From: Actinobacteria bacterium HGW-Actinobacteria-6 | GTDB lineage: Bacteria; Actinomycetota; Coriobacteriia; Anaerosomatales; Anaerosomataceae | Length of the DNA: 64,000 nucleotides | Assembly: GCA_002841295.1 (NCBI GenBank) | Contig: PHEU01000009.1 | Coordinates: 1 to 64,000 of the forward strand | Reading direction: 5' to 3' | Notes under the pieces: generated by a model | Told to the model about the DNA's origin: nothing | Databases searched by the model: none | The model's input: only the letters and a program-made list of their open reading frames with translations | Program-made: the position numbers and the translations under genes | In this document: in pieces, positions 27,422 through 37,595 of the stretch | Position numbering within the stretch: the first letter of the stretch is position 1 | Layout of the letters: every line of letters begins with the position of its first letter

Positions 27422-28336
27422 CTAGACGCGCTCCAACCAGTCCTCGAAATCGGACTCCTCGCCATGCACGACGCGGAAGAAGGCTTTCTGCAACTCGAGC
27501 GTTATGGGACCTGCGTCGCCGATGACGCGCCCGTCCACCGAGCGGACCGGAACGAGCTCTGCCGCCGAGCCGGTCATGAACATCTCGTCAGCGGTGTAGA
27601 GGTCCGTGCGTACGAGCGACTCCTCGATAACCGTGTACTCCATCGCATCGGCGATGACCATGATCGAGTCGCGCGTGATGCCCTGGAGCAGGCCGTCAGA
27701 GACCGGCGGGGTCGAAATGATGCCGTCGCGAACGACGAACAGGTTCTCGCCCGTACCTTCAGTGACCTTGCCCTCCTCATTGAGGAGGATGGCCTCGTTG
27801 TAGCCGTGCTGATTCGCCTCGATGCGGGCGAGCGAGCTGTTGAGGTAGTTACCGGTCGCCTTGATGGCGGGAGGCAGCGAGTTGATGCCGCGCTGGCGCC
27901 AGGACGAAACACCAACGTCAACGCCGCGGGACAGGGCCTCTTCGCCCATATACGTCTCCCATGGCCACGCCGCGATGATGACTTGCACGGGAGCCGGAAT
28001 CGGGTCGAGACCCATCACGCCGTAGCCGCGAAACGCGAGCGGGCGGATGTAGCACGAAGGCAGGTTGTTCACCCGGATGGTCTCTTTGACCGCTTCGACC
28101 ATCTCATCGACCGAGTAGCCCAGATCCATGAAGAGCATCTTGGCCGAGCGCTCGAAGCGCGCCATATGCTCTCGGAGCCGGAACACCGCGGGCCCGTCGG
28201 CAGTCTCATAACAGCGAATGCCCTCAAAGACGCCAGAGCCGTAATGCAGGGCGTGTGTCAGAACGTGAACCTGGGCTTTGTCCCAGTCCACGAGAGCTCC
28301 GTCCATCCAGATCTTGTCCACCTTGGGCAGCGTCAT
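27422..28336 (-). CDS. ilvE: Branched-chain-amino-acid aminotransferase
   Basis: PLP fold-type IV transaminase for Leu, Ile and Val. The protein has 304 residues with HALHYGSGVFEGIRCYE, CYIRPLAFRGYG, PAIKATGNYLNSSLARIEA (PLP lysine in the K-A-T-G-N motif), EAILLNEEGKVTEGTGENLF, LLQGITRDSIM and EMFMTGSAAELVPV. It lies in the leuD-leuB-ilvE-cimA group, so the branched-chain role is well supported over 4-amino-4-deoxychorismate lyase. Confidence 0.96.
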   Translation of the reverse strand: MTLPKVDKIWMDGALVDWDKAQVHVLTHALHYGSGVFEGIRCYETADGPAVFRLREHMARFERSAKMLFMDLGYSVDEMVEAVKETIRVNNLPSCYIRPLAFRGYGVMGLDPIPAPVQVIIAAWPWETYMGEEALSRGVDVGVSSWRQRGINSLPPAIKATGNYLNSSLARIEANQHGYNEAILLNEEGKVTEGTGENLFVVRDGIISTPPVSDGLLQGITRDSIMVIADAMEYTVIEESLVRTDLYTADEMFMTGSAAELVPVRSVDGRVIGDAGPITLELQKAFFRVVHGEESDFEDWLERV

Positions 28337-28393
28337 GGTCGTCCTCCTTCTTGAAAGCCCCGCGAACTCCAGTTCACAGAACGTGTACTCATA

Positions 28394-29517
<1,124 letters not shown>

Positions 29518-29518
<1 letters not shown>

Positions 29519-30027
29519 CAGGCGTCGCTCCTGGAGTCCGCAAGCTTCTCGCGTGCCGAGGCCACAAGGCCACCGGTCTCAATGATGTCTTTGATAAACG
29601 GCGGGAACGGCTGTGCCTGAAAGACAGCGCCCGTGGTCTCGTTCGTGATAACGCCGGAGTCCGCGTCTACAGTGACAACGTCGCCGTCGCTGATGCCGTC
29701 AACGGCCTCGGGCGCCTCCATGATGGGGAGCCCCGTGTTGATCGCGTTGCGGTAGAAGATGCGTGCGAAGGACTTCGCGATGATCACACTCACGCCGGCC
29801 GCTTTGATTGAGATCGGTGCGTGCTCACGGCTTGAGCCGCAGCCGAAGTTCTCCTCGGCAACCAAGATGTCGCCGGATGCGACCTTCCCGACGAAGCCTG
29901 CGTCGAGGTCCTCCATGCAGTGCTTCGCAAGCTCCTCGGGCACCGACGTGTTGAGATAGCGGGCCGGGATGATGACGTCGGTATCGATGTCTCGCCCGTA
30001 CTTGTGAACTGTGCCACTGAATTTCAC
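29518..30027 (-). CDS. leuD: 3-isopropylmalate dehydratase small subunit (short type)
   Basis: Swivel-domain subunit that pairs with LeuC. The protein has 169 residues, the short archaeal/anaerobe type, with [43 protein letters not shown] and [14 protein letters not shown] chose the GTG at 30027, preceded by GGGAGG; residues upstream have no homology. Its partner leuC is about 32 kb away at 61837-63105, not adjacent as usual. Confidence 0.95.
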
Positions 30028-30111
30028 GGTATATCCGCCTCCCAAAAGACCCTCAACAACGTGTGCTTGGGCACGAATCCTAGCACATTGAGGCGCCAAA
30101 GCGGCCCCTAC

Positions 30112-31260
30112 CTAGGACAGAAGGGACTCACAGAAGCGCACGAGGCGCAGCGACAGCTCGTCCCATCCCCAGTTCTTGAGCGCGTACTCACGACACTCCG
30201 CCGACAGCACCTCGTACTTCTCATCGCTGATTGCGTACGCCTCGGCAAGCAAATCTCGCAGCGACGCCGCGTCGTCCGGGGGAAAGAGCCATCCGGTTTG
30301 ACGATCGACGACTTGCTCAGCCAGCCCGTCGGTCGCCGAGGCGATCGCCGGCACTCCATATGCCGAGGCGAACGGAACCACACCCGATTGTGTCGCCGAG
30401 CGATACGGCAGCACCACGAAACGGGCTCCGGCCACGAGCATCGCGACCTGTACGTCTGTCAGCCAGGAATTCAGGAAGCGAACGGGCCTGCCCGCAAGCG
30501 CCCGCAAGCGCTGCCGCGCATCACTCGAAAGCTCTCCGCTGCCGGCGATCACGAGCGGTCCGGCCTTCTCAGTAGCAAGCATCCCGTATGCCTCAAGGAG
30601 CGTGTCCACGCCCTTGTATGGCAGGATGCGGCCGACGAACAGCACGTACTTCCCTGCCTCGGCACTACTCATGCCGGTCAGCGAGGCAATGCTCTCGACG
30701 TCGCTCGCCTCGGCGGTGTAGTCGTCGACCACGCCATGCGGGATGACTACCACTCTCGCCGGATCCAGCCCATGTCGCGCCGAGAAGCCAGCACGGTGGG
30801 ACTGATTAAGGAGCACGTACCCCGACGCGCGACGCTTGTTCACCCAGTCAAGCATGCGCCAGGCGACCGAATCCTCGCCAGAATGCAGCTGAGGATCGTG
30901 CACCGTGATCACCGTAGCGGCCGACCGGGGCAAGAGCAGGTCAAGAAGCGGTTTCCATGCGTGCCCGCCCGGATAGTAGATGACGTCGGGCGCAAACCCA
31001 TGCGCGAATCGCCAGATGCGGACAAAGCGAGGAACAGCGAGAAACGACAGAAGCAGGCCCACAACGCTGTTGAATGTTGGGACTTCAAGCTGCGGACAGC
31101 CAAGCATGGTGTACCTGTCGCGATTCTCTGCAAAAGCAGAGCGAACGACAGCAATGTCGGCGTGCTCGGCCAGCGCCTTGGTCATCAGCCACCCGTACTG
31201 CGTCACGCCGCCGCGACGTCCAAGGTTGACGACCAATATCCGCAAGCGGCGATCCGTCAT
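30112..31260 (-). CDS. GT4-family glycosyltransferase
   Basis: Protein of 382 residues with a GT-B fold. The N-terminal acceptor domain starts RRLRILVVNLGRRGGVTQYG and the C-terminal donor domain shows YVLFVGRILPYKGVDTLLEAYGML, LVIAGSGELS and the E-x7-E-like region LPYRSATQSGVVPFASAYGVPAIAS, in which the first Glu is replaced (S-A-T-Q-S). I chose the ATG at 31260 with GGAGGGG 8 bases upstream; an in-frame ATG at 31284 is also present. It is divergent from the next GT4 gene and marks one end of the glycan locus. Donor and acceptor sugars are unknown. Confidence 0.88.
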   Translation of the reverse strand: MTDRRLRILVVNLGRRGGVTQYGWLMTKALAEHADIAVVRSAFAENRDRYTMLGCPQLEVPTFNSVVGLLLSFLAVPRFVRIWRFAHGFAPDVIYYPGGHAWKPLLDLLLPRSAATVITVHDPQLHSGEDSVAWRMLDWVNKRRASGYVLLNQSHRAGFSARHGLDPARVVVIPHGVVDDYTAEASDVESIASLTGMSSAEAGKYVLFVGRILPYKGVDTLLEAYGMLATEKAGPLVIAGSGELSSDARQRLRALAGRPVRFLNSWLTDVQVAMLVAGARFVVLPYRSATQSGVVPFASAYGVPAIASATDGLAEQVVDRQTGWLFPPDDAASLRDLLAEAYAISDEKYEVLSAECREYALKNWGWDELSLRLVRFCESLLS

Positions 31261-31416
31261 CGTGACCGCCCCTCCAAATCGCATGTCGTGGCAGGAATCT
31301 CACATTAGAAGATGCCGCCATTGTACAAGGATTAGCACGCATACCGGCGAGACCTATGCCACAGAACAGCTTCCATGATGCGGAGCCAGGAGGGTATCCT
31401 CTAGAGACTGGCGGCC
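31261..31416. promoter_or_regulatory. Divergent promoter region between two GT4 genes
   Basis: This gap of about 156 bp separates oppositely oriented glycosyltransferase genes, so it must hold promoters for both directions, including the long plus-strand run to 42522. I cannot pick out a confident -35/-10 pair. AGGAGG lies about 26 bp before the plus-strand start. Confidence 0.4.
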
Positions 31417-32574
31417 ATGACGGAGGATACCATCGCAACGACCGCTCACATGAAGGTGCCCGCGCGACCTCGCGTGCTCGTTGTGACTCACCTGTTCCCG
31501 TCGGCTCATGCGCCGATGCGGGGCCCATGGGTAGCCGAGCAGGTAGACGCACTCATGGCATATGTCGACGTCGAGGTCCTGTGCTGCACACCGGGCGCCT
31601 CGGAGCCTCCATCCGTGCGCGATTCCGGCGTGCTAGTGACGTATGTCAACACATCGACATTCCTTGGCGAAGGACGCACCGGGCTCATAGGCTCGACGCT
31701 TGTCTATACACATGCGCTCAAGCGGCACCTCAAAGAGAACCGAGGCCGCTACGATGTCGTGCACGCCCATTTCGCGTTCCCGGATGCGTTCGCGGCAGCA
31801 AGGGCCACCCGGCGCACCGGCATCCCGCTGATCGTCACGCTGCACGGGACCGACGCGCTCGGCGTAGCACCCCGCCGAGATATCATCGGGATGGTCGTGC
31901 GCTGGGGAATCAAGGCTGCAAAGATCGTACTGTGCGTTAGCGAGGACATGACCGCCGTGGTACGCAAGCTCCTTCCGGATCTTGACGTCCGTGTGGCCGT
32001 CAACGGCTTCGACGATAGTCTCTTCCGAGTGACCGAGACCAAGCGGGACCTCGGAGTGCTCTTTGTGGGCCTGCTCCTTCCGGTAAAGAACGTCCACTCG
32101 TTGCTGCGCGCCCATGCGCGCGTACACGAGAAGACCGACGCGCCCCTCACAATTGTGGGTCATGGTCCGCTGCGCGAAGAACTTGAGGAGCTTTCCGCCG
32201 AGCTGGGAATCGTCGACTCCGTGCATTTCCTCGGCCATAAGAGCCGTGCCGAGGTGGCCTCTATCATGCAGCGCGCACGCGTGCTTGCCCTCCCAAGTTC
32301 AAGCGAGGGGTATCCGCTGGTCGTCGTCGAAGCGCTTGCCTGCGGCACGCCGGTGGTCGCATCACGCGTTGGGGGGATTCCGGAGATCATCACATCTGAC
32401 GCAGCTGGCACGCTCGTGGCTCCTGGCGATACAGAGTCGCTCGCGGGCGCGCTGACTGCGTGGGCGACGACCGATGTCGACCATACTGCTGTGGCTGCTG
32501 CATCCGGTGCCCGGCCCTGGTCGGCAATGGTGCTGCCCATCGTCGACGCCTACAAGGATGTGACCCGACCGTGA
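31417..32574 (+). CDS. GT4-family glycosyltransferase
   Basis: Protein of 385 residues: PRVLVVTHLFPSAHAPMRGPWV at the start, VVHAHFAFPDAFAA, PLIVTLHGTDAL, then donor-binding motifs GVLFVGLLLPVKNVHSLL, LTIVGHGPL and SSSEGYPLVVVEALACGTPVVASRVGGIPE (given in parts; E-x7-E present). These match the WcaL/EpsD-type GT4 transferases of exopolysaccharide clusters. It is the first gene of the plus-strand operon and overlaps the next as GTGA. Confidence 0.92.
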   Translation: MTEDTIATTAHMKVPARPRVLVVTHLFPSAHAPMRGPWVAEQVDALMAYVDVEVLCCTPGASEPPSVRDSGVLVTYVNTSTFLGEGRTGLIGSTLVYTHALKRHLKENRGRYDVVHAHFAFPDAFAAARATRRTGIPLIVTLHGTDALGVAPRRDIIGMVVRWGIKAAKIVLCVSEDMTAVVRKLLPDLDVRVAVNGFDDSLFRVTETKRDLGVLFVGLLLPVKNVHSLLRAHARVHEKTDAPLTIVGHGPLREELEELSAELGIVDSVHFLGHKSRAEVASIMQRARVLALPSSSEGYPLVVVEALACGTPVVASRVGGIPEIITSDAAGTLVAPGDTESLAGALTAWATTDVDHTAVAAASGARPWSAMVLPIVDAYKDVTRP

Positions 32575-33392
32575 GCTCAGAGCCCACGACGCCGCTCATA
32601 TCGATCGTCACTGTGTGCCTCAACGCCGAGGCGTACATCGGTCGCGCGATGGAGTCAGTGCTCGCTCAAGAGTATCCCTCGGTCGAGCACATCATCATCG
32701 ACGGCGGCTCAACGGATGCCACCCTTTCCATCATCGCGGAGCTCGAAGTGCGCTATGCGGGTCGACTCACATGGCTTTCCGAGAAAGACGACGGTCTCTA
32801 CGACGCGATGAACAAAGGTGTCGCTCGCGCACGAGGCGAACTCATCGGCACGCTTAACGCAGACGACCACTACGAGGACGACGCAGTTGCCAGGGTTGCC
32901 TCGGCATATCGCGCGAACCCGACCACCGGGGTCTTCTATGGCGACCTGCGGGCCATCGATGAGTCCGGTACGAGCAATGTGCGATCCGCGCCCGCAGCAG
33001 TGCGTCGCGAGTCACTGCTCGGCGACATGATGCTCTTTCATCCTGCAACGTTCATGACCGCAGCCGTCTACGATTCTCTCGGCGGGTATGACACCCGCTA
33101 TCCGATCGCTGCGGATTACGACTACCTACTCAGGTGTGCCGAGGCCGGTGTTGGGTTCGCACGCGTGGACGGCGTGCTCACCAATTTCTCGGTGCATGGA
33201 GTGAGCAGCACGAACGTGAGAGCGACCGACCGCGATTCGACTCGCGTGCGCATCGCGCATGGCGTGAGCCCGATTGCCGCCTGGGCGCGCTATTTCCGCC
33301 GGGCGCTGGCGTTCGCTACGTACAACCGATTCGCGGGCTCGGCGGCCTTCCGGCGCGCATACAACAGTTACAAGGGTCGCGACCATGCCTGA
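32571..33392 (+). CDS. GT2-family glycosyltransferase
   Basis: Protein of 273 residues with a GT-A fold: ISIVTVCLNAEAYIGRAMES, HIIIDGGSTDATLSII, YDAMNKGVARARGELIGTLNADD (in parts; D-x-D-type metal site in the LNADD motif) and AADYDYLLRCAEAG. The GTG at 32571 overlaps the preceding stop (GTGA). It is a close paralogue of the GT2 domain of the following fusion protein, apparently a tandem duplicate. Sugar specificity is unknown. Confidence 0.92.
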   Translation: MSSEPTTPLISIVTVCLNAEAYIGRAMESVLAQEYPSVEHIIIDGGSTDATLSIIAELEVRYAGRLTWLSEKDDGLYDAMNKGVARARGELIGTLNADDHYEDDAVARVASAYRANPTTGVFYGDLRAIDESGTSNVRSAPAAVRRESLLGDMMLFHPATFMTAAVYDSLGGYDTRYPIAADYDYLLRCAEAGVGFARVDGVLTNFSVHGVSSTNVRATDRDSTRVRIAHGVSPIAAWARYFRRALAFATYNRFAGSAAFRRAYNSYKGRDHA

Positions 33393-35823
33393 AACCACCG
33401 GGACGCCCCCCGTGCTCGTTTCAATCATCACGGTATGCCTGAATGCCGAGCGCCATCTGCGCGAGGCGATGGACTCAGTGCTCGCGCAGACCTACGCGGA
33501 CATCGAGTACATCGTCGTTGATGGCGGATCATCCGATGCGACGCTCGAGATCATCAAGGAATACGAGCAGCGCTTCGGCGGTCGCATGCGCTGGACGTCC
33601 GAGTCGGACAGCGGCCTATACGACGCGATGAACAAGGGCGTCGCATCAGCGCGCGGTGATCTGATCGGGATACTCAACGCAGACGACCTGTATCCGACAG
33701 ACGCGGTCAAACTCGCGGTCGAAACCTGGCGCGCTAACCCTGGAGCGGGCATCGTCTTTGGCGACACCTGCAATATCGATGAGAGCGGCAACGTCACGCT
33801 TGATCGCCCGGCGCCGCCAGAGATCACCCGCGAAGTCATGATGCGCGGCATGATGGTGTGCCACCAGTCGATGTTCATCGGCGCCGATACGTACCGCCAG
33901 CAAGGCGCATACGACACGCAGTACCGCATCCTCGCCGACTACGAGTTCGTGATGAGGTGTATTCGGGCGGGAGTTGGTTTTGCGAGCACCGGAGCTCTGC
34001 TGTCATCATTCAGGCTCGGTGGTGTCAGTGGGTCATTCGATCGGCAGTTCGACCGCGAGCTCTCGCTGATCCGCATCCGTTACGGAGCGAACCCTCTCGG
34101 CCAATGGGCACTCTATTACAAGCATGCGCTCTCTATCTTCGTGTTCAGCATTCTGGGGCGCAGCGAGCGCTTCGTGCGCCTCTACAACAAGCACAAGGCG
34201 CGCAAGATTGCCTACGCGACTCCCTCACCTGCTGCGGCTATCGGAGCCGACACGGACTCTCAAGCTCAGGTTGACTCTAACCTTGTTGGCAAGCGTCGCC
34301 TGTTCACGAACACGGCTGCTAACGGCCTCGCCCAGGCAGTTTCCGTGATCACGACATTCCTGTTCCTGCCGCTGCTCATGCGCGCGTTCGGCGTCGCCAA
34401 CTACGGCCTCTACCTGCTCGCTGCTTCCGCTTCGGCGTACGCATACCTCCTCGACTTCGGGATTGGAGTCGTGCTCATCCGGCGTGTCTCAGAGCGCCTT
34501 GCTGTAGGTGAGCGTGAGCGTGTCCCCGGGCTGCTCCTCTCGGCGGCAATGCTCTACAGCGCTATCGGGGTACTTGCGGCAGTTCTGCTCGTAGTCGTTG
34601 GACGATTCGCAGGCAGCATCTTCAACGTCGCTGCAACTGAAGCGCTCCTGCTTGAGAGGCTGCTCTGGATCGCCGCCGCACTACAGCTCTGGTACTGGCC
34701 CGCATCGACGGCGCGTCACGCCCTGGCAGGCATGCAGCAGTACCGCTTCCTGGCAACGACGTCGTCAGCGGGACAACTGGGTGGCGCCGCTGCGACCATC
34801 GCAGTCCTCGTAGCGGGACAGGGACCGCTCGTTCTGGCGCTCGCCAGCGGCGGTGTCATGATCTCGGTGTCACTTACCGAGGTCTGGTTCGTGCGGCGCC
34901 AACTGCGCGGCTTCGGACGCCCGTCTCGGCCGTCGTTCAGCATCATGCGCAGCCTGGTTGACGAAGGGCTTCCGATCTTCGGCATACAGGTCGCCGATAT
35001 GGTCATGAAGCAGCAAACCGACAGACTCGTACTGGGCGTGTACCTTGGAGCCGCCGCAGTCGCCGTCTACGAGGTGGCGGCGAAGCTCAGTGCGCTCATA
35101 TCGCAAGCCAGCACGATATTGGTCTCAGCGCTTCTGCCCGTCGCGTCCTCTCTAAGCGCGCAGCAGCGGCACGCATCGGTGAACTCCCTGTTCTTGCGTG
35201 GCTCAAAGTACATCACGCTCGTGTTGTCGCCCTTGATCGTCGTTGCGACGGTGCTTGCCGGGGCATTCATCACCGGCTGGCTCGGTCCGGAGTTTGGCAA
35301 CAGCATCCCTGTGGCTCGCGCACTCATGCTCGCTCAGTTCTTCGTGCCGCTGTATGTGGTGGGCGACTCGATACTCATCGGGAAGAACCGGTTCTCGCAA
35401 TGGCTGCCATTCTCGGTGCTCCTCGCGTTCTTCAACCTTACCCTAAGCGTCATCCTTGTTCTCAGGTTCGGGCTCATCGGTGTGGCGCTCGGAACAGCGG
35501 CTGCGTGTCTGCTCGAATTCCCGCTCTATGGCCGTATGGTGCTCCGGGAGTTGAAGATCACGACCGCCGAGTGGCTGGGCAACGCCACTCTACCCGCGTA
35601 TCCGCTGCTGTTCATCCCCGTGACCATCTCAATCGCAGCGCTTTACACACCTCTGGCTAACAGCCTGCCAGGGGTCGTAGCCACGGGCATCGTAGCCCTG
35701 GCAGCATACTGGGGCGCAGCCTACTTCGTGGCTCTGTCAACGCAGGAGCGCGCGAAAGTGCGCGATCTCGTCAGGTCCTTCACCGCACCCGCTGCCAGCA
35801 AGGAGGCTGATCCGACATCATGA
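33385..35823 (+). CDS. GT2 glycosyltransferase fused to a Wzx-like polysaccharide flippase
   Basis: A single uninterrupted frame of 812 residues. Residues 1-270 are a GT2 transferase (VSIITVCLNAERHLREAMDS, VVDGGSSDATLEIIKEYE, YDAMNKGVASARGDLIG, ILNADDLYP, LADYEFVMRCIRAG) closely related to the upstream GT2. An Ala/Ser/Asp-rich linker (about 273-300) leads to a 12-14 TM MATE/Wzx-type flippase (301-812) starting GKRRLFTNTAANGLAQAVS, with MRAFGVANYGLYLLAAS and IFGIQVADMVMKQQTDRLVL. The fusion would couple addition of a sugar to export of the lipid-linked unit. The frame contains no stop near the junction. Overlaps its neighbours by 8 bp and 4 bp. Confidence 0.9.
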   Translation: MPETTGTPPVLVSIITVCLNAERHLREAMDSVLAQTYADIEYIVVDGGSSDATLEIIKEYEQRFGGRMRWTSESDSGLYDAMNKGVASARGDLIGILNADDLYPTDAVKLAVETWRANPGAGIVFGDTCNIDESGNVTLDRPAPPEITREVMMRGMMVCHQSMFIGADTYRQQGAYDTQYRILADYEFVMRCIRAGVGFASTGALLSSFRLGGVSGSFDRQFDRELSLIRIRYGANPLGQWALYYKHALSIFVFSILGRSERFVRLYNKHKARKIAYATPSPAAAIGADTDSQAQVDSNLVGKRRLFTNTAANGLAQAVSVITTFLFLPLLMRAFGVANYGLYLLAASASAYAYLLDFGIGVVLIRRVSERLAVGERERVPGLLLSAAMLYSAIGVLAAVLLVVVGRFAGSIFNVAATEALLLERLLWIAAALQLWYWPASTARHALAGMQQYRFLATTSSAGQLGGAAATIAVLVAGQGPLVLALASGGVMISVSLTEVWFVRRQLRGFGRPSRPSFSIMRSLVDEGLPIFGIQVADMVMKQQTDRLVLGVYLGAAAVAVYEVAAKLSALISQASTILVSALLPVASSLSAQQRHASVNSLFLRGSKYITLVLSPLIVVATVLAGAFITGWLGPEFGNSIPVARALMLAQFFVPLYVVGDSILIGKNRFSQWLPFSVLLAFFNLTLSVILVLRFGLIGVALGTAAACLLEFPLYGRMVLRELKITTAEWLGNATLPAYPLLFIPVTISIAALYTPLANSLPGVVATGIVALAAYWGAAYFVALSTQERAKVRDLVRSFTAPAASKEADPTS

Positions 35824-36836
35824 GCAACCAGGTCGCCGTCTCCATCCTGGTTCCCTACTACAATGCAGCGGAGCAGATCGGACGCTGTCTCGACTCGCTC
35901 GTGAATCAGTCCCTCGCGAGCACCGAGATCGTCGCGGTCGACGACGGCTCCGAGGACGGGTCGCGCGCTATCGTCGACGAGTACGCGGCGCGATACCCCG
36001 GGAAGATCATCTCGATCACCAAGCAACACACTGGTCGATCCGACACCCGGAACGTGGCACTCGCGCATGCGACCGGCGAATTCATCGGCTTCGTCGACAG
36101 CGACGACTGGGTCGACCCGGAGATGTACGAAAAGCTCCTCGCCAGCGCGCGCTCGACAGGTGCCGAGCTCGCGATCTGCGACTACGCATGGATGACCGAG
36201 ACGGATCCACAACCCCATCTCATCCACGAAGGCGACCCATCGGAATATGGACAGAGCCTTGCCGAGAACCCCCGCATCTTCACGTACTGCCACGGCAGCC
36301 TGTGCAACAAGCTCTACTCTCGGCGCCTCTTCGGCGCGGGCGGCGCGTTCTTCCCGGTTGACCTCGATTTCGAGGATCTGGCGACGGTATTCGGGCTTCT
36401 GGCGCGCGCTAACCGGATCGAGAAGGTGGACGGAGCCCCACTCTATTTCTATGTGCAGGGAGGCTCGGTCTCGATCATGGCGGCGTGCGACGAGCGCTTC
36501 CTGCAGATCGTCGACGCACTCGCTTTCATGGATGCGGGTTTCCGCGAGGACGGAGCGTTCGAGTACTTCTCGGCCGAACTACTGCGAGTGAACCTGCTGC
36601 ACCTCATCTTCGCGCGCTATAGCGACTTCTTCCGCTCGGCGCCGCGAGGCGTGCGTTCCCGCTTCATCGATCGCGCATTCACACACCTTGACCGCGATTT
36701 TCCGGGCTGGAGGCGCAGCAACATCACAGAGAGTTTCCAGTCGCACCCGGCGTATGTGTTCGTGAGCACGCACAAACCCCTGCTGAAAGCGTACGTAGCG
36801 CTGCTCGGCAGAGGCAAGTATCTCAAGCGTCCATGA
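35820..36836 (+). CDS. GT2-family glycosyltransferase
   Basis: Protein of 338 residues: VAVSILVPYYNAAEQIGRCL, VAVDDGSEDGSRAIVDEYA, KQHTGRSDTRNVALAHATGE and FIGFVDSDDWVDPEMYEKL with the DSDD metal motif near residue 95. This is the EpsJ/WcaA-like group with an extended C-terminal region. The ATG overlaps the flippase-fusion stop (ATGA). Specificity unknown. Confidence 0.92.
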   Translation: MSNQVAVSILVPYYNAAEQIGRCLDSLVNQSLASTEIVAVDDGSEDGSRAIVDEYAARYPGKIISITKQHTGRSDTRNVALAHATGEFIGFVDSDDWVDPEMYEKLLASARSTGAELAICDYAWMTETDPQPHLIHEGDPSEYGQSLAENPRIFTYCHGSLCNKLYSRRLFGAGGAFFPVDLDFEDLATVFGLLARANRIEKVDGAPLYFYVQGGSVSIMAACDERFLQIVDALAFMDAGFREDGAFEYFSAELLRVNLLHLIFARYSDFFRSAPRGVRSRFIDRAFTHLDRDFPGWRRSNITESFQSHPAYVFVSTHKPLLKAYVALLGRGKYLKRP

Positions 36837-36905
36837 ATCCCTGCGTGATATCGTGATTCCAGCCCGCAGCAGGTGCCGCATCCAGCGAAACATAGTGAGC
36901 CAGTG

Positions 36906-37595
36906 ATGAATACTCTCCTCAAGAAAGCACTCATCGGCGCCAGATCGCGCTTTGCGTGGTTCGGCGGGCTCCGCTACCCCACACCCATCAACCCGGCGTT
37001 TGGCCGAGGTCATGGCACACCCGTCGACCGCTACTACATCGAGCGCTTCTTGGACACCCACAAGGGCGTCATCACCGGTCGGGTGCTTGAAGTCGGCGAC
37101 GCAACGTACACAGAGCGTTTCGGCCGTGACGTGGCCCAGAGTGATGTCCTGCACGCGACGGGTGCACCAGAGGCGACCATCATCGCCGACCTTGCATGCG
37201 CCACTCAGATCGCCGACAGCCAATTCGACTGCGTCATTCTCACGCAGACGCTTCACTACATCTTCGACATGAAGGCGGCTATCTCGGAGGTTCATCGCAT
37301 CTTGCGGCCGGGCGGCTGCGTACTGTGCACGGTACCGGGGATCAGCCAGATCAGCCGATGGGATATGGACCGCTGGGGGGACCGTTGGCGTTTGACGACA
37401 CTCTCCGCGCGAGAGCTGTTCGAGACATCGTTTGCGCCCGAATCGGTCACGGTCGCCAGCCACGGAAACGTACTCACATCCGTGTGTTTGCTCGAAGGCA
37501 TCGTTGCCGAGAAGCTCAGAGCGCGAGAGCTTGACCATCACGACGAGGAATACCAGTTGGTGGTCACCATCGCAGCCACCAAGGAGCCTGCATGA
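36906..37595 (+). CDS. Class I SAM-dependent methyltransferase
   Basis: Protein of 229 residues (Methyltransf_11-like). The SAM-binding motif I is GRVLEVGDATYTERFG, an unusual form with Asp-Ala-Thr in place of a second and third Gly. Motif IV is FDCVILTQTLHYIFD, followed by ISEVHRILRPGGCVLCTVPG. It lies in the glycan operon and probably methylates a sugar or a terminal phosphate. The ATG at 36906 is favoured; a GTG at 36873 is in frame. The 69-bp gap before it is the largest in this part of the operon. Confidence 0.85.
   Translation: MNTLLKKALIGARSRFAWFGGLRYPTPINPAFGRGHGTPVDRYYIERFLDTHKGVITGRVLEVGDATYTERFGRDVAQSDVLHATGAPEATIIADLACATQIADSQFDCVILTQTLHYIFDMKAAISEVHRILRPGGCVLCTVPGISQISRWDMDRWGDRWRLTTLSARELFETSFAPESVTVASHGNVLTSVCLLEGIVAEKLRARELDHHDEEYQLVVTIAATKEPA

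Noticed and set aside
30028-31416. Island boundary elements (tRNA, integrase, att repeats) near leuD
   Set aside because: No tRNA, recombinase or long direct repeat is visible at this edge or near 61757-61837.
33200-34300. Possible frameshift or missed stop that joined the GT2 and flippase
   Set aside because: The frame is continuous, both domains are complete, and the linker has sensible composition, so I report a true fusion; raw reads would settle it.
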